A DNA stretch of 64,000 bases from the NCBI GenBank assembly GCA_023374045.1, contig CM041776.1, positions 321,185,925 to 321,249,924 of the forward strand, in the 5' to 3' direction. Positions 24,629 to 37,516 of this stretch are shown piece by piece (within the stretch, counting starts at the first letter, position 1; each line of letters opens with the position of its first letter). The stretch is from Limonium bicolor. Lineage: Eukaryota > Streptophyta > Magnoliopsida > Caryophyllales > Plumbaginaceae. The notes beneath the pieces were generated by a model. That model saw only the letters and a list, made by a program, of their open reading frames with translations. It was not told the origin of the DNA and did no database searches. The position numbers and the translations under genes were made by a program.

Positions 24629-25165
24629 ATGGGGGAGATGGAGAAAGAAATTTTAGTAATCTTGAAAAGGATGGTGAGACGGGTGGAAGAGCTGAAAGAG
24701 CGAACAAGTCGCTGGAGATATGACGAAACCCGCAAGCACGACACACCATTACCAGTGCCAAAGCCCAGAAGCCGGAAGACCCAGACCTTGGAGGAATCCT
24801 TCATGTCAGGTCTGAGGGTGGTTATCAACCCGCTAATTACGCCTCCCTTAGAGGGAGCGGCGTTGGGACTAAAGTCAAGGGTCTTGGAACCAAGGAAGGT
24901 AGCCCAAATTGAGGAGCTGACACCACCAGAGGAAACGACTCGGGGACAGAAGATTACCTCGCTGGTGGAGATGGAGAAGGCAGATGGAGAGGTAATACTT
25001 GACAGGTCGGCGAGGAAGGTGAGAGAGTTGGGAGAACTCACGGCAGGTTGGAAAGCTAAGAGAACCTTGACAACCTTGCCAGCCGAGGGGATACAGAAAA
25101 AATACAGTGTGGAAACGGTGAAGAGAAATGGGGACGGCATTCATTATCGGCGCTCGCTGGATTAA
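24629..25165 (+). CDS. gag-leader-like ORF of the non-autonomous element, 178 aa
   Basis: The ORF starts 16 bases after the primer site, the usual place of a gag start. The first 40 residues form a charged helix (MGEMEKEILVILKRMVRRVE...) that could be a coiled coil. The rest is rich in Pro, Glu, Lys and Arg, with no capsid core and no CCHC zinc knuckle. Its frame stops at 25163-25165 and a second open frame follows at 25332. It may be a shortened and altered gag, or unrelated sequence taken up between the LTRs. Expression is unknown. Confidence 0.5.
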   Translation: MGEMEKEILVILKRMVRRVEELKERTSRWRYDETRKHDTPLPVPKPRSRKTQTLEESFMSGLRVVINPLITPPLEGAALGLKSRVLEPRKVAQIEELTPPEETTRGQKITSLVEMEKADGEVILDRSARKVRELGELTAGWKAKRTLTTLPAEGIQKKYSVETVKRNGDGIHYRRSLD

Positions 25166-25331
25166 AGCAAAACCAGAATCAGGAAAACGAGTGCTGAATG
25201 GGACCAAGAAAAGAAGAAAGAGAAGGAGAACGAGGGGCAGAACGAGACCAAGAAGTAAGGTATGTCCAACGCTCTAACCTAGGAAAGAAAAGTGTAGAAT
25301 ATGAGAGTAGTAAAAGGCAAAGGAAAATCAA

Positions 25332-25772
25332 ATGGTAGAAAGAGAAAGGAGAAAACGGGTCAAGGAGAAGAAATGGAGGAAGAGTGATACAAAGACAAGC
25401 TTAAAAGTGACGGTCGGCAGCCAAACATGGAAGGCTCCTATGTTCATCTGGAGGACGGTGGAGGTTGAAGCCTGCTATGAATTGACACCCTTGTCATACT
25501 ATCTACGGTGCGCCTCAATGGCTGATTCAGCATCAGTGAATTGGAGCAGTAAAAAAGGGGTGATGATGACTACTGAAGGAGAAAGGGGAATAAAATCAGG
25601 GACAATGGTGGATGCAATTAGCACAGCCAAGCTGGAATCCGATTCTCGACCACCACCCAAACCAAACGAGGATGGGAGGAAAAGGGGTCTATGCAACTGG
25701 ACTGAACAGAATGAGATTGATAGCCTGGAAAAAGTAAAGAATATACATAATACAACTGTAGTGGTTTCATGA
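25332..25772 (+). CDS. unrecognised internal ORF of the non-autonomous element, 146 aa
   Basis: The ORF begins with a lysine/arginine-rich stretch (MVERERRKRVKEKKWRKSD) and continues with WKAPMFIWRTVEVEACYEL and a PPPKPNEDGRKRG segment. I do not recognise a family. It is not a known gag, protease or polymerase motif. It may be chance coding capacity, a second piece of a broken gag, or captured host sequence. Confidence 0.3.
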   Translation: MVERERRKRVKEKKWRKSDTKTSLKVTVGSQTWKAPMFIWRTVEVEACYELTPLSYYLRCASMADSASVNWSSKKGVMMTTEGERGIKSGTMVDAISTAKLESDSRPPPKPNEDGRKRGLCNWTEQNEIDSLEKVKNIHNTTVVVS

Positions 25773-26245
25773 AGAAATGTAGACTTGAATGGCATCAAAA
25801 AATCCTTGACAACAATGTCTAAAGTAAGTCCGCAAGAGAAGATATTAGCAAAAGAAAAAAAATCCAAAAAGTGATCAGTGGGAAATTGTTGCTGTCGGCG
25901 GCCGAAGACTACAAATATTACTCGCATGGCTCACTTGCCTTCATGCTGGAGGAAACTTCAGTGGGCCCAGCCCAGAAAAAATTGGTACAACAGAACAAAA
26001 GCCTAGTGTTGGAGTAATATTTTACCAGCTCATACATAATTCATTTAAAAGGTCATGGAGTTCTGAAAGATTTGGGCACGTCTTTTTATCTTAAATGCTT
26101 TCAAGCAGGTGCAACATGAACCACAAAACAGCAGAGTGCACCGTGACATTGGATTCAGAAATTATTATATTTATTATTATTTTTCTTAATTTTTTTTCTT
26201 CTGAGTGCACCACCTTGAGGACAAGGTGGTTTAACAGGGGAGGTA

Positions 26246-26534
26246 TGATAGGACCACAGTAAGGAATGAGGTTAGTTTGGGAAAAAGGGTTAGTGGTTGC
26301 CCCTTGCCCAAGGTAACTTTTCCTAGTGTTGGCTATTTAAAGAATAATAGTGTAGCTTAGGACATCAAGTAGAATATTTACGTTTTTGGCCTCTTAGAGG
26401 AATAAGTTGGGTTTTCATGATTAGGCAGGTTTAATTCCTGATTTTATCTTTCCTTTTCCATCTTGTTACGTTATCGGTTCAATTCCAGATTTTGTTCTTG
26501 TGTTCCGTTGAATCAATTATACATACTTCCATCA
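26246..26534 (+). repeat. 3' LTR of the 2.2 kb non-autonomous element (289 bp)
   Basis: This is the second copy of the 24309-24598 LTR. It directly follows a purine-rich tract and is flanked on the right by the AATAC target duplication. Confidence 0.93.
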
Positions 26535-26539
26535 AATAC

Positions 26540-26583
26540 ACTCTAATATTACACGAGCACTAGATACAATCTATAATCCAATA
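26540..26583 (-). repeat. 3' LTR fragment of the old copia element (start of LTR)
   Basis: The segment CTCTAATATTACACGAGCAC through ATCCAATA closely matches 42926-42967 in the 5' LTR. In element orientation it follows the purine tract. It is split from its continuation (about 24232-24303) by the 2.2 kb element. Confidence 0.75.
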
Positions 26584-26695
26584 CCCCGCCTCAAAGAGTA
26601 CATTTTTTAACCCGAAATTGGCTCTTTGCTGTAAGGTTAAATCAACCATTTCCAACCCCAAATACTGGAAGGAGTGTGTGTGTAGTTCTTTCCTG

Positions 26696-29600
26696 TCAAG
26701 GTTTTGTCATAACATCTGCTAACTGGTGTGAAGTGGGCACGTGTTGTACTTGTATCAATCGTTCATGAAGTTTCTCATGAACAAAATTGCAATCGAATTC
26801 CACATGTTTTGTTCGTTCATATGAGACAGGGTTCTTAGCTATGTGAATAACAATAATATTATCACATTTTACTGGATATATGTGTGATGTCTTGAACTCC
26901 CATTTCAAGAATAAGCCTACTCAACCAGCTTAGCTCACCTATAACATGTTGCATTGCCCTGTATTCTGCCTCAGTAGAAGACATGACAACTGATATTTGT
27001 TTCTTGCATTTCCAACTTAAATGAGAGCCACCTAAAAGTATATAATAGCCAAGTATAGACCTTTTTGTGATCAGGGGAGATGCCTAATCAGAATCACAAT
27101 AGGATACTAGATCAAAATTAAATTGCTTGTTAAAGAACAAACCAAACCAACGGTACCTTTGATGTATAAAAGTGTGTGGTAGGCAGCCTTTAGATGCTCT
27201 ATCGTGGGATCCTATAAAAACTGGCTAAGGATTTGAACAATATAAGCAATGTCAGGTCTAGTTTTTGTGAGAAATTCAACATTCCCACAAGACATCTGTA
27301 TTCGGTAGCGTTTTCAAGTTTGGGGCCTTAATCTTTGTAGAGTTTCAAATTGATTTGCATAGGAGAAACAAAACTATGGCATTTGTCCATTCCAAAATCC
27401 TTGAGGATTTGATTAGCATATTTTTGTTGTGACATGATCATGCCTTTGTCTGTCTTTAAGAATCTCATGCCAAATTAAATGTTCAGTTTTCCCAGATCCT
27501 TGATTTGAACTTTCTATTTAGTTTTTCTTTTAAAACTCTCACTTCCTTAGCATCATTACCAACTACAAGAATATCATCAACATATATGCCAAGTAGGTAA
27601 AAGTGTTCCCTTTGGTTTTAATAAACTAAGAGTAGTCATTGAGGGATTGCTTGAAATCAAGGTTGAAAAGAAATTTAGCAAGATTCTCATACCATTGCCG
27701 AGAATTTTGCTTAAGACCATAGACAGATTTATGTAGCTTGTAAACTTTGTTTTCTTCATGGACTTATAGACACTCGGGAATGGTCATATAGACATCCTCA
27801 TGGAGGTCTCCATGAAGGAAATGATAGTTGGTCAAGGATCCACCCTTTTTTGATAGCTATTATGATGAGAGCTCAAACAATGGGGGAGTTTAAGAACGGT
27901 AGATAAAGTTTCATCATAGTTTAGTCCATATTTTTGTGTAAAACCCCGAACAACAAGCCTAGCTTTAAATCTCTCAAGTGTACCATCGGCTCTGAACTTA
28001 GTTTTGTAAACCCATTTGCAACTAATGGGGTGTTTTTTCTTTTGACAAATCAATTATGGATCAGGTGTGGTTAGTTTTCAAAGCTTGGAACTCCTCTGCC
28101 ATAGTTTTAATCCATCTAGGGTCTTTGCAGCTGGCTGTATCATAGCTAGATGGTTCACTAAGATTGTGTAAGTGATTTATCAAGTTATGGGTGTTCCAAC
28201 GGAGAGCACATGAGAGAATTGTGTTGCCAGCTAAGTGATCTGTGAGGCTGTTTAGAGTCATTTTCTCCTCATTAATGATGATCTTAGGCTCTAATCTCTC
28301 AACAAGAATTGTGGTGAAAGGATCTTGATGGTCTGCGCTTTTTGAGCAGACATAGTCATTATACCTATAGGGGAATTTATGAGCACGGCTGGACGTTCTT
28401 AGGTTGGTTTCCTCATTGATTTCCTTTTACGGTTTTGACATCTCATCCTGGTTATCTTGTTGTTCAGTATCATCTCAGTTGTTTCTCAGGTTGAGTTTCT
28501 GGTGGATGATAGAGAATATGTGACTCAAAATTACTCTAAAAATTGATCAGGTGGAGTAGGGGAAACATTAGGACGCTGTCGTTCACTCATCAAGACATAT
28601 TTCCACTCATTGTCTCTCAGGGGGTAGATGTTCTCATAGAAAGTAAGGTCCTTGATAGTCTTCACAAGACCTTGTTCTAAGTATAAAACTTGTAGCCCTT
28701 ATTGTTCTTACTATTTCCTATATATAAGCATGTAGATAACCGAGAATCAAGTTTACTTCTATTAGGATCGATGTTGGTAACGTAGCAGAGGCACCCAAAG
28801 CTTTTATCAACATATCGTGGTTTGGTTCCATACAAGCTTTCAAAAGGAGTCAAGTCACTTATGGCTTTGGTAGGTTTTATGTTTATTATGTAGGCTGCAT
28901 GCTCTACACAGTTACCTCGATATTTATTTTCTAGGCCATATTGGAACAAGAAAGCTCTAGAAATCTCCATAATATGCCCTTGTTTCCTTTCAACAAGCTC
29001 GGATTGTTGGGGGTGTGTGGGGACAACTTGTTTGGATGAACAATCCCTCCTGTAGTCAAGAAGTCAACTCTCTCTTGAGATTTTTCAAACTCCTTCAGAT
29101 TGTCACTTCTAACAACCTTTATAAATCTATTCATTTGTCTCTCAACAAGGAAAATAGAATCCTTGATCTTCTGCATGGAGTTATACTTGTGTTCAATCAA
29201 TGTAACCCAAGTGGCTATACTATAGTCATCTACTAAGATCAAAAAAATATATACCCCCTTGGTGTTGAGGTTCTAATGGGACCACAAACATCTACGTGGA
29301 TTATCTTTAGGACATCACTAGTTTTGATGCTGGAAGATGGAAATTTGAGTCTTTTGGCCTTAGCCTTAAAAAAGATGATACAGGGTAGAGTAGAAGACTT
29401 ATCAATACGTTTTATTCCAATGATCTTACAGAGTTTAGCCAAAGGAACATGCCCTAACCTATTTTATCAAAGTGTCAAACTTCTAAAAATACTATTCTGA
29501 GCCATTTTATTGCAAGGATTAAAGCAAGCATAAGAACAAACTTTCCTATTCACAATGTATTCACACAAAACAGGCAAATGAAGGAAGTATAAACTAGAAA

Positions 29601-29990
29601 TGTGTCTTCTAATATTTAGGGGACATATTCTTTCATAGTCCTACAAGGTACAAAAATTGGCACAAAAATGATTGGCTTGCCTAATCTAACTGTCATTCTA
29701 GCAACTAAAATCAAGTTGAACATGAAGGACGACACAAACATAACTTTCTCAACACACTTGACACCATTGAAACTAAATCTGCAGTCCTATGAACAACGAT
29801 ATTATGACCATTAGGAAGGGTTCTCTCTACGTTCTTTAAGAATTGGTAATTTCTCAGCAAAATTTGTTTCCACTTATATGTTTTATTGCATCAAAGTCCA
29901 AAATCCAAGAATTATGTAATTTGTTCAACACAGATTCATCATTTGAATTTAGACTGTGGAAAGAGTGTATGGCAGTTTGAAAGTTACTTG
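26696..29990 (-). pseudogene. pol of the old copia element (protease, integrase, RT, RNase H), heavily decayed
   Basis: In minus-strand order: a protease-like NSWILDF.AIKHISG segment near 29905-29870; pre-integrase and integrase core (HVDVCGPIRTSTPRGY, MILVDDYSIATWVTLIEHK) at 29442-28931; integrase C-terminal part (VEHAAYIINIKPTKAISDLTPFE, CYVTNIDPNRSKLD) at 28970-28677; reverse transcriptase (CKWVYKTKFRADGTLERFKA, YDETLSTV, later HGDLHEDVYM and YKLHKSVYGLKQ) from 28053 to about 27130; and RNase H (MSSTEAEYRAM, then VKCDNIIVIHIAKNPV) from about 27060 to 26696. Stops and frameshifts are frequent, and the RT active-site region is degraded. This is clearly older than the nearby 3.3 kb copia element. 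The purine tract (TTTGAGGCGGGG) lies at 26584-26595. Confidence 0.85.
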
Positions 29991-30313
29991 AAAAGTTACC
30001 AAAACTTATCTATTCTTCGAGCTTGTTGGTGCTGCCCTTCTATTGCAGATACACCAGTGAAAAAGACTATAAATTACGCCCTTTAAATAATGGTTATATA
30101 AAAGAGCATAACTAAATGAGTGGGTCAGAGGTAATTAATCATGGTTTGTTATATAACTTTAATTTATAGTGGGCCAGGGGTGAAAAATGGGTAAGATTAA
30201 AGGACTTTAGATTACGGCTATATGTAGAACTATAATCTAAAGGTCGGCACGAGGCTTTAGATTACGGTTCATGTACAAATCGTAATCTAAAGTCCGTAGA
30301 CCCGCGCGCGTAC

Positions 30314-33300
30314 TGTAACACCCCTCTCCTCAAACACGATATAGTCTCTCACGTAGCAGAAAATAAAACGTCTTACAACGGAAGAATTAACAACAATAAC
30401 AATACTCACTCGGGTGTCACCGCCATTACTCGCCCATGCGAGCAACGAAGCCAAACTACATCCAACTTCCAACATAAACAAACTACTAACCGCCGTGATA
30501 ACGAGAAAACTCCTATACATCATACTAAGTCCATAAACCATAAACATCGACAAGTGAGCATCTACCCAATCCTGAATATACATAACCTTACCACAATACA
30601 ATTCACCATCTTCATTGTCATATAGACAAACTCCATGTGCTGTAATAATTAAGGTAAAACTCCAATTACCCTGTTCCCGCTCTTCGGCTTCGACAATAAT
30701 CAACAACCTGTAATGGTGTAGTATCAGCGATAGTCGCTGAGTATGCCGGGCCTGGACCCTATTGGTCACTTAGTCATTTTAACCATCTTATTATTAGATT
30801 GATTTCATGCTTACCATTTTATAGTTATAAACAATACTGTAATAAACATGTATAATATACATAATCATCCATCCAAATATTCATAAACACTTAAACATCC
30901 ATCCAATTCAAACATTCATTTAATATCTCAAACAACATTGGTATATCGAACGTATCGAGTAATAACAATATAATGTACGATGCACAATCGCCGTAGCGTA
31001 TACCATCCTTTATTAATTTAATTTAATTTGGCCTTCAAGGCCCCATCCATATGTACAATGTACAATCGCCGTAGCGTACAGTTTTCATATTTAATTTACC
31101 TTAGCCTTGTAGGCTCCATCCAACCATGTTTAATTAATACCAGTTGGGCGTCATGTTAGGACAACCCGATATCCTCACCATGGACAGTAGTCCTCCCGTA
31201 CACACAAAGGTGCTCATTTCGTCAGAGGTCCGGAGGCCCCTGACTCTCTTATGTCTCGTAAGACGTCCATATAAAGGCCGTAGCCACCTGACCCACGATC
31301 CAGTTTGGGCTCGTTGGGTATAACCTGGAGCGGAATCCAATCGGAAACCCCTCAGTGATCACAAATGCGCAACCAAGTAGTTCGTAAACTACCGGGATTC
31401 CTCACCTCAACTCATACCATCTCTCTCTCATAATGTTTAAGATATGCTCTTAGTCTTATGGAGAATATATTTATTAAGTAGCTGCCCAATGGGTCTCACG
31501 CGTACCTAGAAGTAATCTAGGTTATATTCATGTTCGAGATCCATGCTCTAGAGACCGACAATGTCGTGACTCATCCCTAAGTGTTCTACTTAGGTTACCA
31601 TATACTTAATATTAATACTGTGGTATTATATCAAGTAACCGTCACTTTATCACAACAACGTATATGTATGTTTATATAAGCCGATCTATAGTCGACGTAG
31701 TGTTAGTCCCGTAAGACACTCGTGCATAAATAATAAATGCAGTAACACTTAATCACATACATCTATCCACACACATAACACACAAGTTATATCAACCAAA
31801 TCCGAGCCCAAGGAGCTTCCTTAGGACAACTCGGATCAAACCCCTTTACATACCGTTCACCAAGACCTAGGATGCGCAGTGTAGTCCACTAGCTCGTCAA
31901 GCGTCCTTGTCTGAAGTATGATCTAAACGGTAATAAACTATAAGTCAGTCTCCATGACTAACTACATCCGGTATTTCCGAATAATAAGTAACCCCGACAG
32001 TTCACCCCTGTTTTCTACAGTTGTTTGTTACGGGTTTCCCTAACCGGTCGGCTTTGTTACTAAAATTCGTATGTCAAAACATTTCGACTGTTAAGTTTAA
32101 TTCCTTATATTTCTTTTAATCTTATCCACCATCTAGTTTAGGTACATAACCTATAGTTGCATGTATGCATGCATTATTATATTATATTATATAATTATTT
32201 TTCCCCTCCACCATCCAATATAATACATTGTATTATAATCTATATCTTAGCAAATTATATTTGCATCAAACTCATAACATATAGTTTGTAACTATTTTTT
32301 TTTAAATAACAACCACCATTATATTAATGGTTTCCAACCATAATATATATCCATCCTAATATACATTATTCTTGTGTATGTATATATTTACCACGTAGGT
32401 AATTCCCATGAGTTTAATAAACTCTTATATTTTATGTTACTTTTTATCATCTTTTATTAGATGATTATTCCCATTAGTTGTATTATATTATACAACTTAT
32501 ATTAAGATTATTATCCTAACATGAGTAACATTTTATGTTGTATATTTACAACTCCTAAGGTTTATTCAATAAATACCTTAGCTTTATAAATCTCATTTAT
32601 TCATAGTTTGTCACATTATTTAATGTGAATATCCTTCCTTATATTAATTCCATCTAAACCACCTTAATACCATATAATTGTTATAACATTTATAACATTA
32701 TAGACCTTAGTTTAAAATTCATTTTCCAACCTTTAATATTTCGGTACAGCCCTTGAATTTATTTAAATTCTATTTTGACCACATAACATTATGTAATGTT
32801 ATTCCATATGCTAATATCATTTGATATGATATTTTTATTTCCTTTCACTTATAACCTATAGTTTTTATACAAAACTATTATATATTGCCGCATAGGCATA
32901 TATATCAAACCTTATTCTTTTCCATAAACCATAGTTTCCTTTATTTACAAAATCACCCCATTATTTATACCATGTTTATATACCATTTAATATAACATTT
33001 CTAACTTATAAAAAGAAGTATAACCTATGGTCATATTTTGTAAATTCCGAACAGACCCCAAACTGTTCTATAATTGCCATTTGGCCCTATTTATAACATA
33101 TAGTTTTATAATATCATTAAAACTATATATTATACATATATCTTAATAAATACTCTTATATAATTCTAAAAATCACCAAATTTCACCAAAGGGTTATACA
33201 TATCCTTATTAACCCATATACTTACGGTATTTACCATTCCTCCATCTATATTTCTTCAAAGTGTCATAATGACATAATAACTATATATTATACATATATA

Positions 33301-35938
33301 GTTTATCTTAATTCCAAAATCAACCCAATAAATTCCTAAAAATTCCTAATAGCCCATGGGTGTTTATAATACCATTTTACACCCTTTATTTTCGGTAATA
33401 ACATATTCACCACATATGTTATAAAAATATTACCACAAGATACTTATCTTATTATGAAACCTTAAATAAGTTATTTAACTTATCTAATTTGGTCAAAACC
33501 TAGCATATGGTCAAGGTTGACCTCCTTAATATTTCCTTGACCATTGATTTCCTTATATTACGGTTTTAACCCCTAAGTTTCCAAAATTCACCATTTAACC
33601 CCAAAACTTTATAAAATCTTATAAACTTTATTTTAAATCCTTTTAACCTCTAATTTTCGGCCTTATTTTTATAGAGCCCCCAAATTTAATTTAATTACAC
33701 TTTAACCCCTTATTCATTTCGTTAATATATAAATATCACCTAAAACCTACTTTAAACTAAATATAAATAAATGAAATGGCCTAAAGTACATGGCCTTATT
33801 ACAAACATTTGCTCACAAAATAAATTACACATAAATGTCTCAAAAATGCTTATAAATCTCAGCCTCACCACATATTTTTCGTTTAATTACCAAACTTCCA
33901 CATAATGTCTTAAATTTGACAATTATGCTTGTTTAATTAGTTATAAAATTTATTAAACCATTCCTTAATCACCTAAGGTCAAAATAAGACCTTAATATAC
34001 TCCTTCACTCACGGCATATATGTATAAATATGTATAAACACATATTAATATACCAAGTGTAGATTTAAGTGATTTATACCTTGATTTAGCAAAGTTAAGA
34101 CCTTGTTTGGTCTCGCCACCTTAAGGAGAATTTCTCCACAGCTTGATTTACTTGTCTTCATGTAGAAAACAAGACATGATTAAACTCCAAACATGAGCTA
34201 ACCATGAGAAGTAATTTAAGTCATGAAAATCATGAATTTTTACCTTAGATCTTCAAGTTTGTTGGAGATCTACCTCGGCCCTATTTTTTCCAGAAATAAA
34301 GAGTATCAAAACACTCCTAAAAACAAGGTACAAAACCGTGGGTAACTAGCTTGGAAGACGGCTAAGATTTACCTTGTTTAAGATGCCAAAAATGGTGTTT
34401 TTGGCATGGATCTAGCTACTCCTTGTAGATCTTGGTATACCAACTGAATCCACATGAAAAGGAGAAGAAAATAAGGCTAGGGAACCAAGGTTTACAACCG
34501 AAATTTACAAGGAGGAAGAGATATGTGCTTAAAGCACATTTTTACCATAAATGGTCAAGACTTGAACTTTACTCCTTAGATCTTGTTACAGCCGAAAATA
34601 ATCCTTCCTTTAACCTCCAAAACACTCTACATAAATGTATAGAAATGGTTGGAGTCTAGATCAATGGAAAAAGGAAAGAAAGATGAAGAAAATGGACATT
34701 TTTATGCCTTAGGAGCTTACCTAGAGCAAGAGCTCACACCAACTGAACTTGCTGCTTACCTACGGTCATGGAGGAGCCAAATGAGAGGGTTTGGCAAGGA
34801 GTCTCACGGCTGGAATGGAGACTAATGAAGAAGGTAAGCTAATTTTGTCTTAAAGTCATTTTTTGCTTATTTTATGTTCCTAATGTTTTGATGACTCATT
34901 GCTGATTGATTGTAGTTGCTTAATCAGTAGGGAAAAATACCATAGGCAGCCGGCCATGAATGGAGTGGTGGGTGGATGATTGACACTAAATTATTGCAAT
35001 AATGGAGTATTATTGTCACTTTAACCAATTAACAAAAATGAGTCATCATCCATTGCCTTGGCTGGCTTGGAGACAACCGTATAACAAGGAGAAAGGAGCT
35101 CACAAATCGGCAGCCTTCACATGGGGTAAGCAAGTGGTAGACAACTTTATGTTTAATATGTTAAAGTATACTTTTTCTTATTTTATGTAAAAGTAATGAG
35201 GTATATTTAATTATCACATGGGATTGGTCACATGGCTTGTTAGGAGCCTGAATAAAACAATTTTATGAGGTCCAATTCGTGGTCAATGGTCAACATTGAC
35301 CAACTTAGTCAATGTTGACCCAAACGGGCCCCCTTTTAGGGTTTTATTAATATTTTAATATTAGATTTGTAAAAATTTGTAAATTTCTGGAATTAAATTC
35401 CTAATATGATATAATATGATATATTATCATATTTAAAGGTAATTATAACCTTTTAGCCCATTTAAAACCAATTTAGAAGGCAATTACACAAAAACGTGCT
35501 TTAAGGAGTTTTAGTGCACATTTTGTGTCGCAAGGTGTTTCTGAGCTCTGTTTTCTTTGAGAACAGTTTTTGTTGTGTTCCTTAAATGATATTTGATCAT
35601 GGTATCCAATTTTATATCATTTAGAGGTCATTAGGCCTTTAAGGTTTCTTAGAGCACATTTTTGCCCTTCTTGACCTTGAAGCATGTAAATGCTTGTTCT
35701 TTGTGTTGGGGTGTTGTCCAACAATTTAATATGTTTAGTAATGTGTTAATAAGCTTAGGACAAATTTTTAGGTCCTAAGAAGTTCATTTGGGTATTTATT
35801 TACCCTAAACAATCAAAGGGTGCAACATCTTGCTTTGTGTTGACCACTGTTGTTCTCAGTTGACTTTTAAGGCATGTTTAGGCCTTAATTAATGTGATTA
35901 GATATTTAATCCATATTTTATTAGTTTGGGGTATTTCA
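30314..35938 (+). mobile_element. giant LTR-only (solo-LTR-like) element, 5625 bp
   Basis: Starts TGTAACACCCC and ends GGGGTATTTCA, with a perfect 5-bp duplication CGTAC at 30309-30313 and 35939-35943. It is the same terminus class as 7225-12481 and 37517-41414. The interior is AT-rich and non-coding; it includes an ACGGTATTT/GTCGACTAT-type block and many short A/T words. No primer site, coding domain or internal LTR boundary is seen. The ORF at 30287-30769 crosses the left junction and is not a gene. A solo LTR of a Tekay/Del-like gypsy element is the simplest reading. Confidence 0.82.
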
Positions 35939-36239
35939 CGTACTCACTTGACGACGTCGTTCTACCGGTTCGTATCTCCGCATGCGCTTCTATACACATT
36001 GACGACGTCGTTTAGTCAAGAAACGAGAACTTTTAATTACAGTTTTCTGATGGAACCGTAATTAAAATTTCGACGCACTTAAAACAACATCGTTTTACGT
36101 TGTTTGAGTATTAATTGTGGGTGCGTTTTTTTCTAGACATCTAACTTTTCGATATTGTGCAGGTACTAATTACCCATACTACCCCTATTGATTAGACATT
36201 TTACAAAAATTTCCTTCTATTGTGAAGTCGTAACTTTTC

Positions 36240-37196
36240 TTCCGCAAGCCCTCACCATAGTCGAAACTCTCTCTACTTCAAGCAGACTTGGTAAGCTTCT
36301 TCCTCTTTTCTCCCTTCTTTTGCATGCTTCTATTCTTTCGTTCTGATGAACTTCCACTGCGCAAATCGTCACTCTTGTTTAAGTCACGCGCACAAACAAT
36401 ATTAATCAACATGTACACTCGGAGGAACAACACAAGTTCTATATATATACATAAATGAAGTAACTTTTTGGGTTTTTGTTAATCTGTAGCGTGGATGTAT
36501 TGTTGGTATAGGATTAAACCATGTTTCACATGCATGCAAACTGATGATGCTCATAGGTGATTTCATATGTATGGGGTTTATCTGTCCATCTGTATAGTCG
36601 ATGAGTAGGGTTGGAGACGAGTATTTATTTGTCTGTAGCGTGGATGAGTATTTGCTCATAACCTAAATTTAAGTTGGAAATTGTTACAGGGTCAATTGTT
36701 TTCCAAGGATGATCCCATTAATATAGAGGGATCAACCGCGTTTGGTTCAAGGGCGTAGCCTGTTAAAAAGAGAATGCAGGTGAAAGGTAGTGTGTCTTGA
36801 TGTTCTTGATTATTTTTATTTTTCTTAATATTTCTGATTTGTTAATGTGGCGTTATCATAACATTTTCTCTGTTTGATTTATGCAATAGAAAAAGGTGGG
36901 ACGATGACACACCGGTGTTGCGCATTTACATAGTGCATGACCTCACCACGTCTTCCCCAACAAACATGTTGTGCATCGAAGAGATGAATGTGGTGGACAT
37001 TGATGATTCAAGGACTTTATCCATACCTACTGGTAAGGGTGGTAGCCACAACCCCCCAAAACGTGCAAAGAGGGATCTCCTAAAATGTCCCTTCCCACCA
37101 GAGATATATATAGGTTCCCGTTGGACCCCTACGACACATTGGTAGAGATCAAGCTGGAAGAACTACTAGACAAGAAACCATGGGAGAATTAGAAGC
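36240..37196 (+). other. gene-like segment inside the CACTA-like element, possibly captured exons
   Basis: Between the two giant LTRs there are features of a transcribed gene: a CT-rich leader ending ACTTG|GTAAGC near 36290, a short segment AAGAGAATGCAG|GTGAAAGG near 36780, and an acceptor TTTATGCAATAG| at about 36891. An open frame follows (36892-37145) reading KRWDDDTPVLRIYIVHDL, then MLCIEEMNVVDIDDSRTLS and a PPKRAKRDLLKCPFPPEIYIG segment before a stop. I do not recognise the protein. It may be a remnant of a CACTA-encoded protein or captured host exons. Confidence 0.35.
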
Positions 37197-37516
37197 TGAT
37201 GCTGATTTCAAAACAAGTTCTGACGAAGCTTTGTCTCGTTGATAGTTTAGAATCTTTTTAAATACATTTGGACCTTGCTGCAGACTTTTTGTTTTGTACT
37301 AAAGTATTGGTCAATTTGTTTTGCTTAGAATTGCTTTACAGGTTTTTGATATATTTACGGTTTTAATATATCTACAGGTATTTGAACGTAAAAAAGAAAA
37401 GAAAACACTTAAATTACGGTTTTTTCCATCGTAATTTAAAGCCTTTTGACGCGCGCCCACCGGAGGGCTTAAATTACAGTTATGACGGAAAGTCGTAGTT
37501 TAAAGCCATCTGCTAG

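Larger units (their letters stand above)
24309..26534 (+). mobile_element. non-autonomous LTR retrotransposon, 2226 bp, gypsy-like
   Basis: Complete element: LTRs 24309-24598 and 26246-26534 (both TGATAGG...CCATCA), perfect 5-bp duplication AATAC at 24304-24308 and 26535-26539, a tRNA-iMet primer site at 24601 and a purine tract (ACAGGGGAGGTA) at 26234-26245. The internal 1.65 kb has no protease, reverse transcriptase or integrase. Just before the purine tract the sequence encodes LEDKVV followed by a stop; I associate the LEDKV ending with plant Ty3/gypsy polyproteins of the chromovirus type, so a gypsy parent is likely. The LTRs differ at about a dozen sites. It interrupts the 3' LTR of the old copia element. 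Confidence 0.92.

Noticed and set aside
24577..25140. 187-codon minus-strand ORF
   Set aside because: It is antisense to the plus-strand ORF of the non-autonomous element, whose LTR, primer site and purine tract fix the plus orientation.
30287..30769. 160-codon minus-strand ORF
   Set aside because: It crosses the left LTR junction at 30314 and lies in non-coding LTR sequence. No motif is seen.
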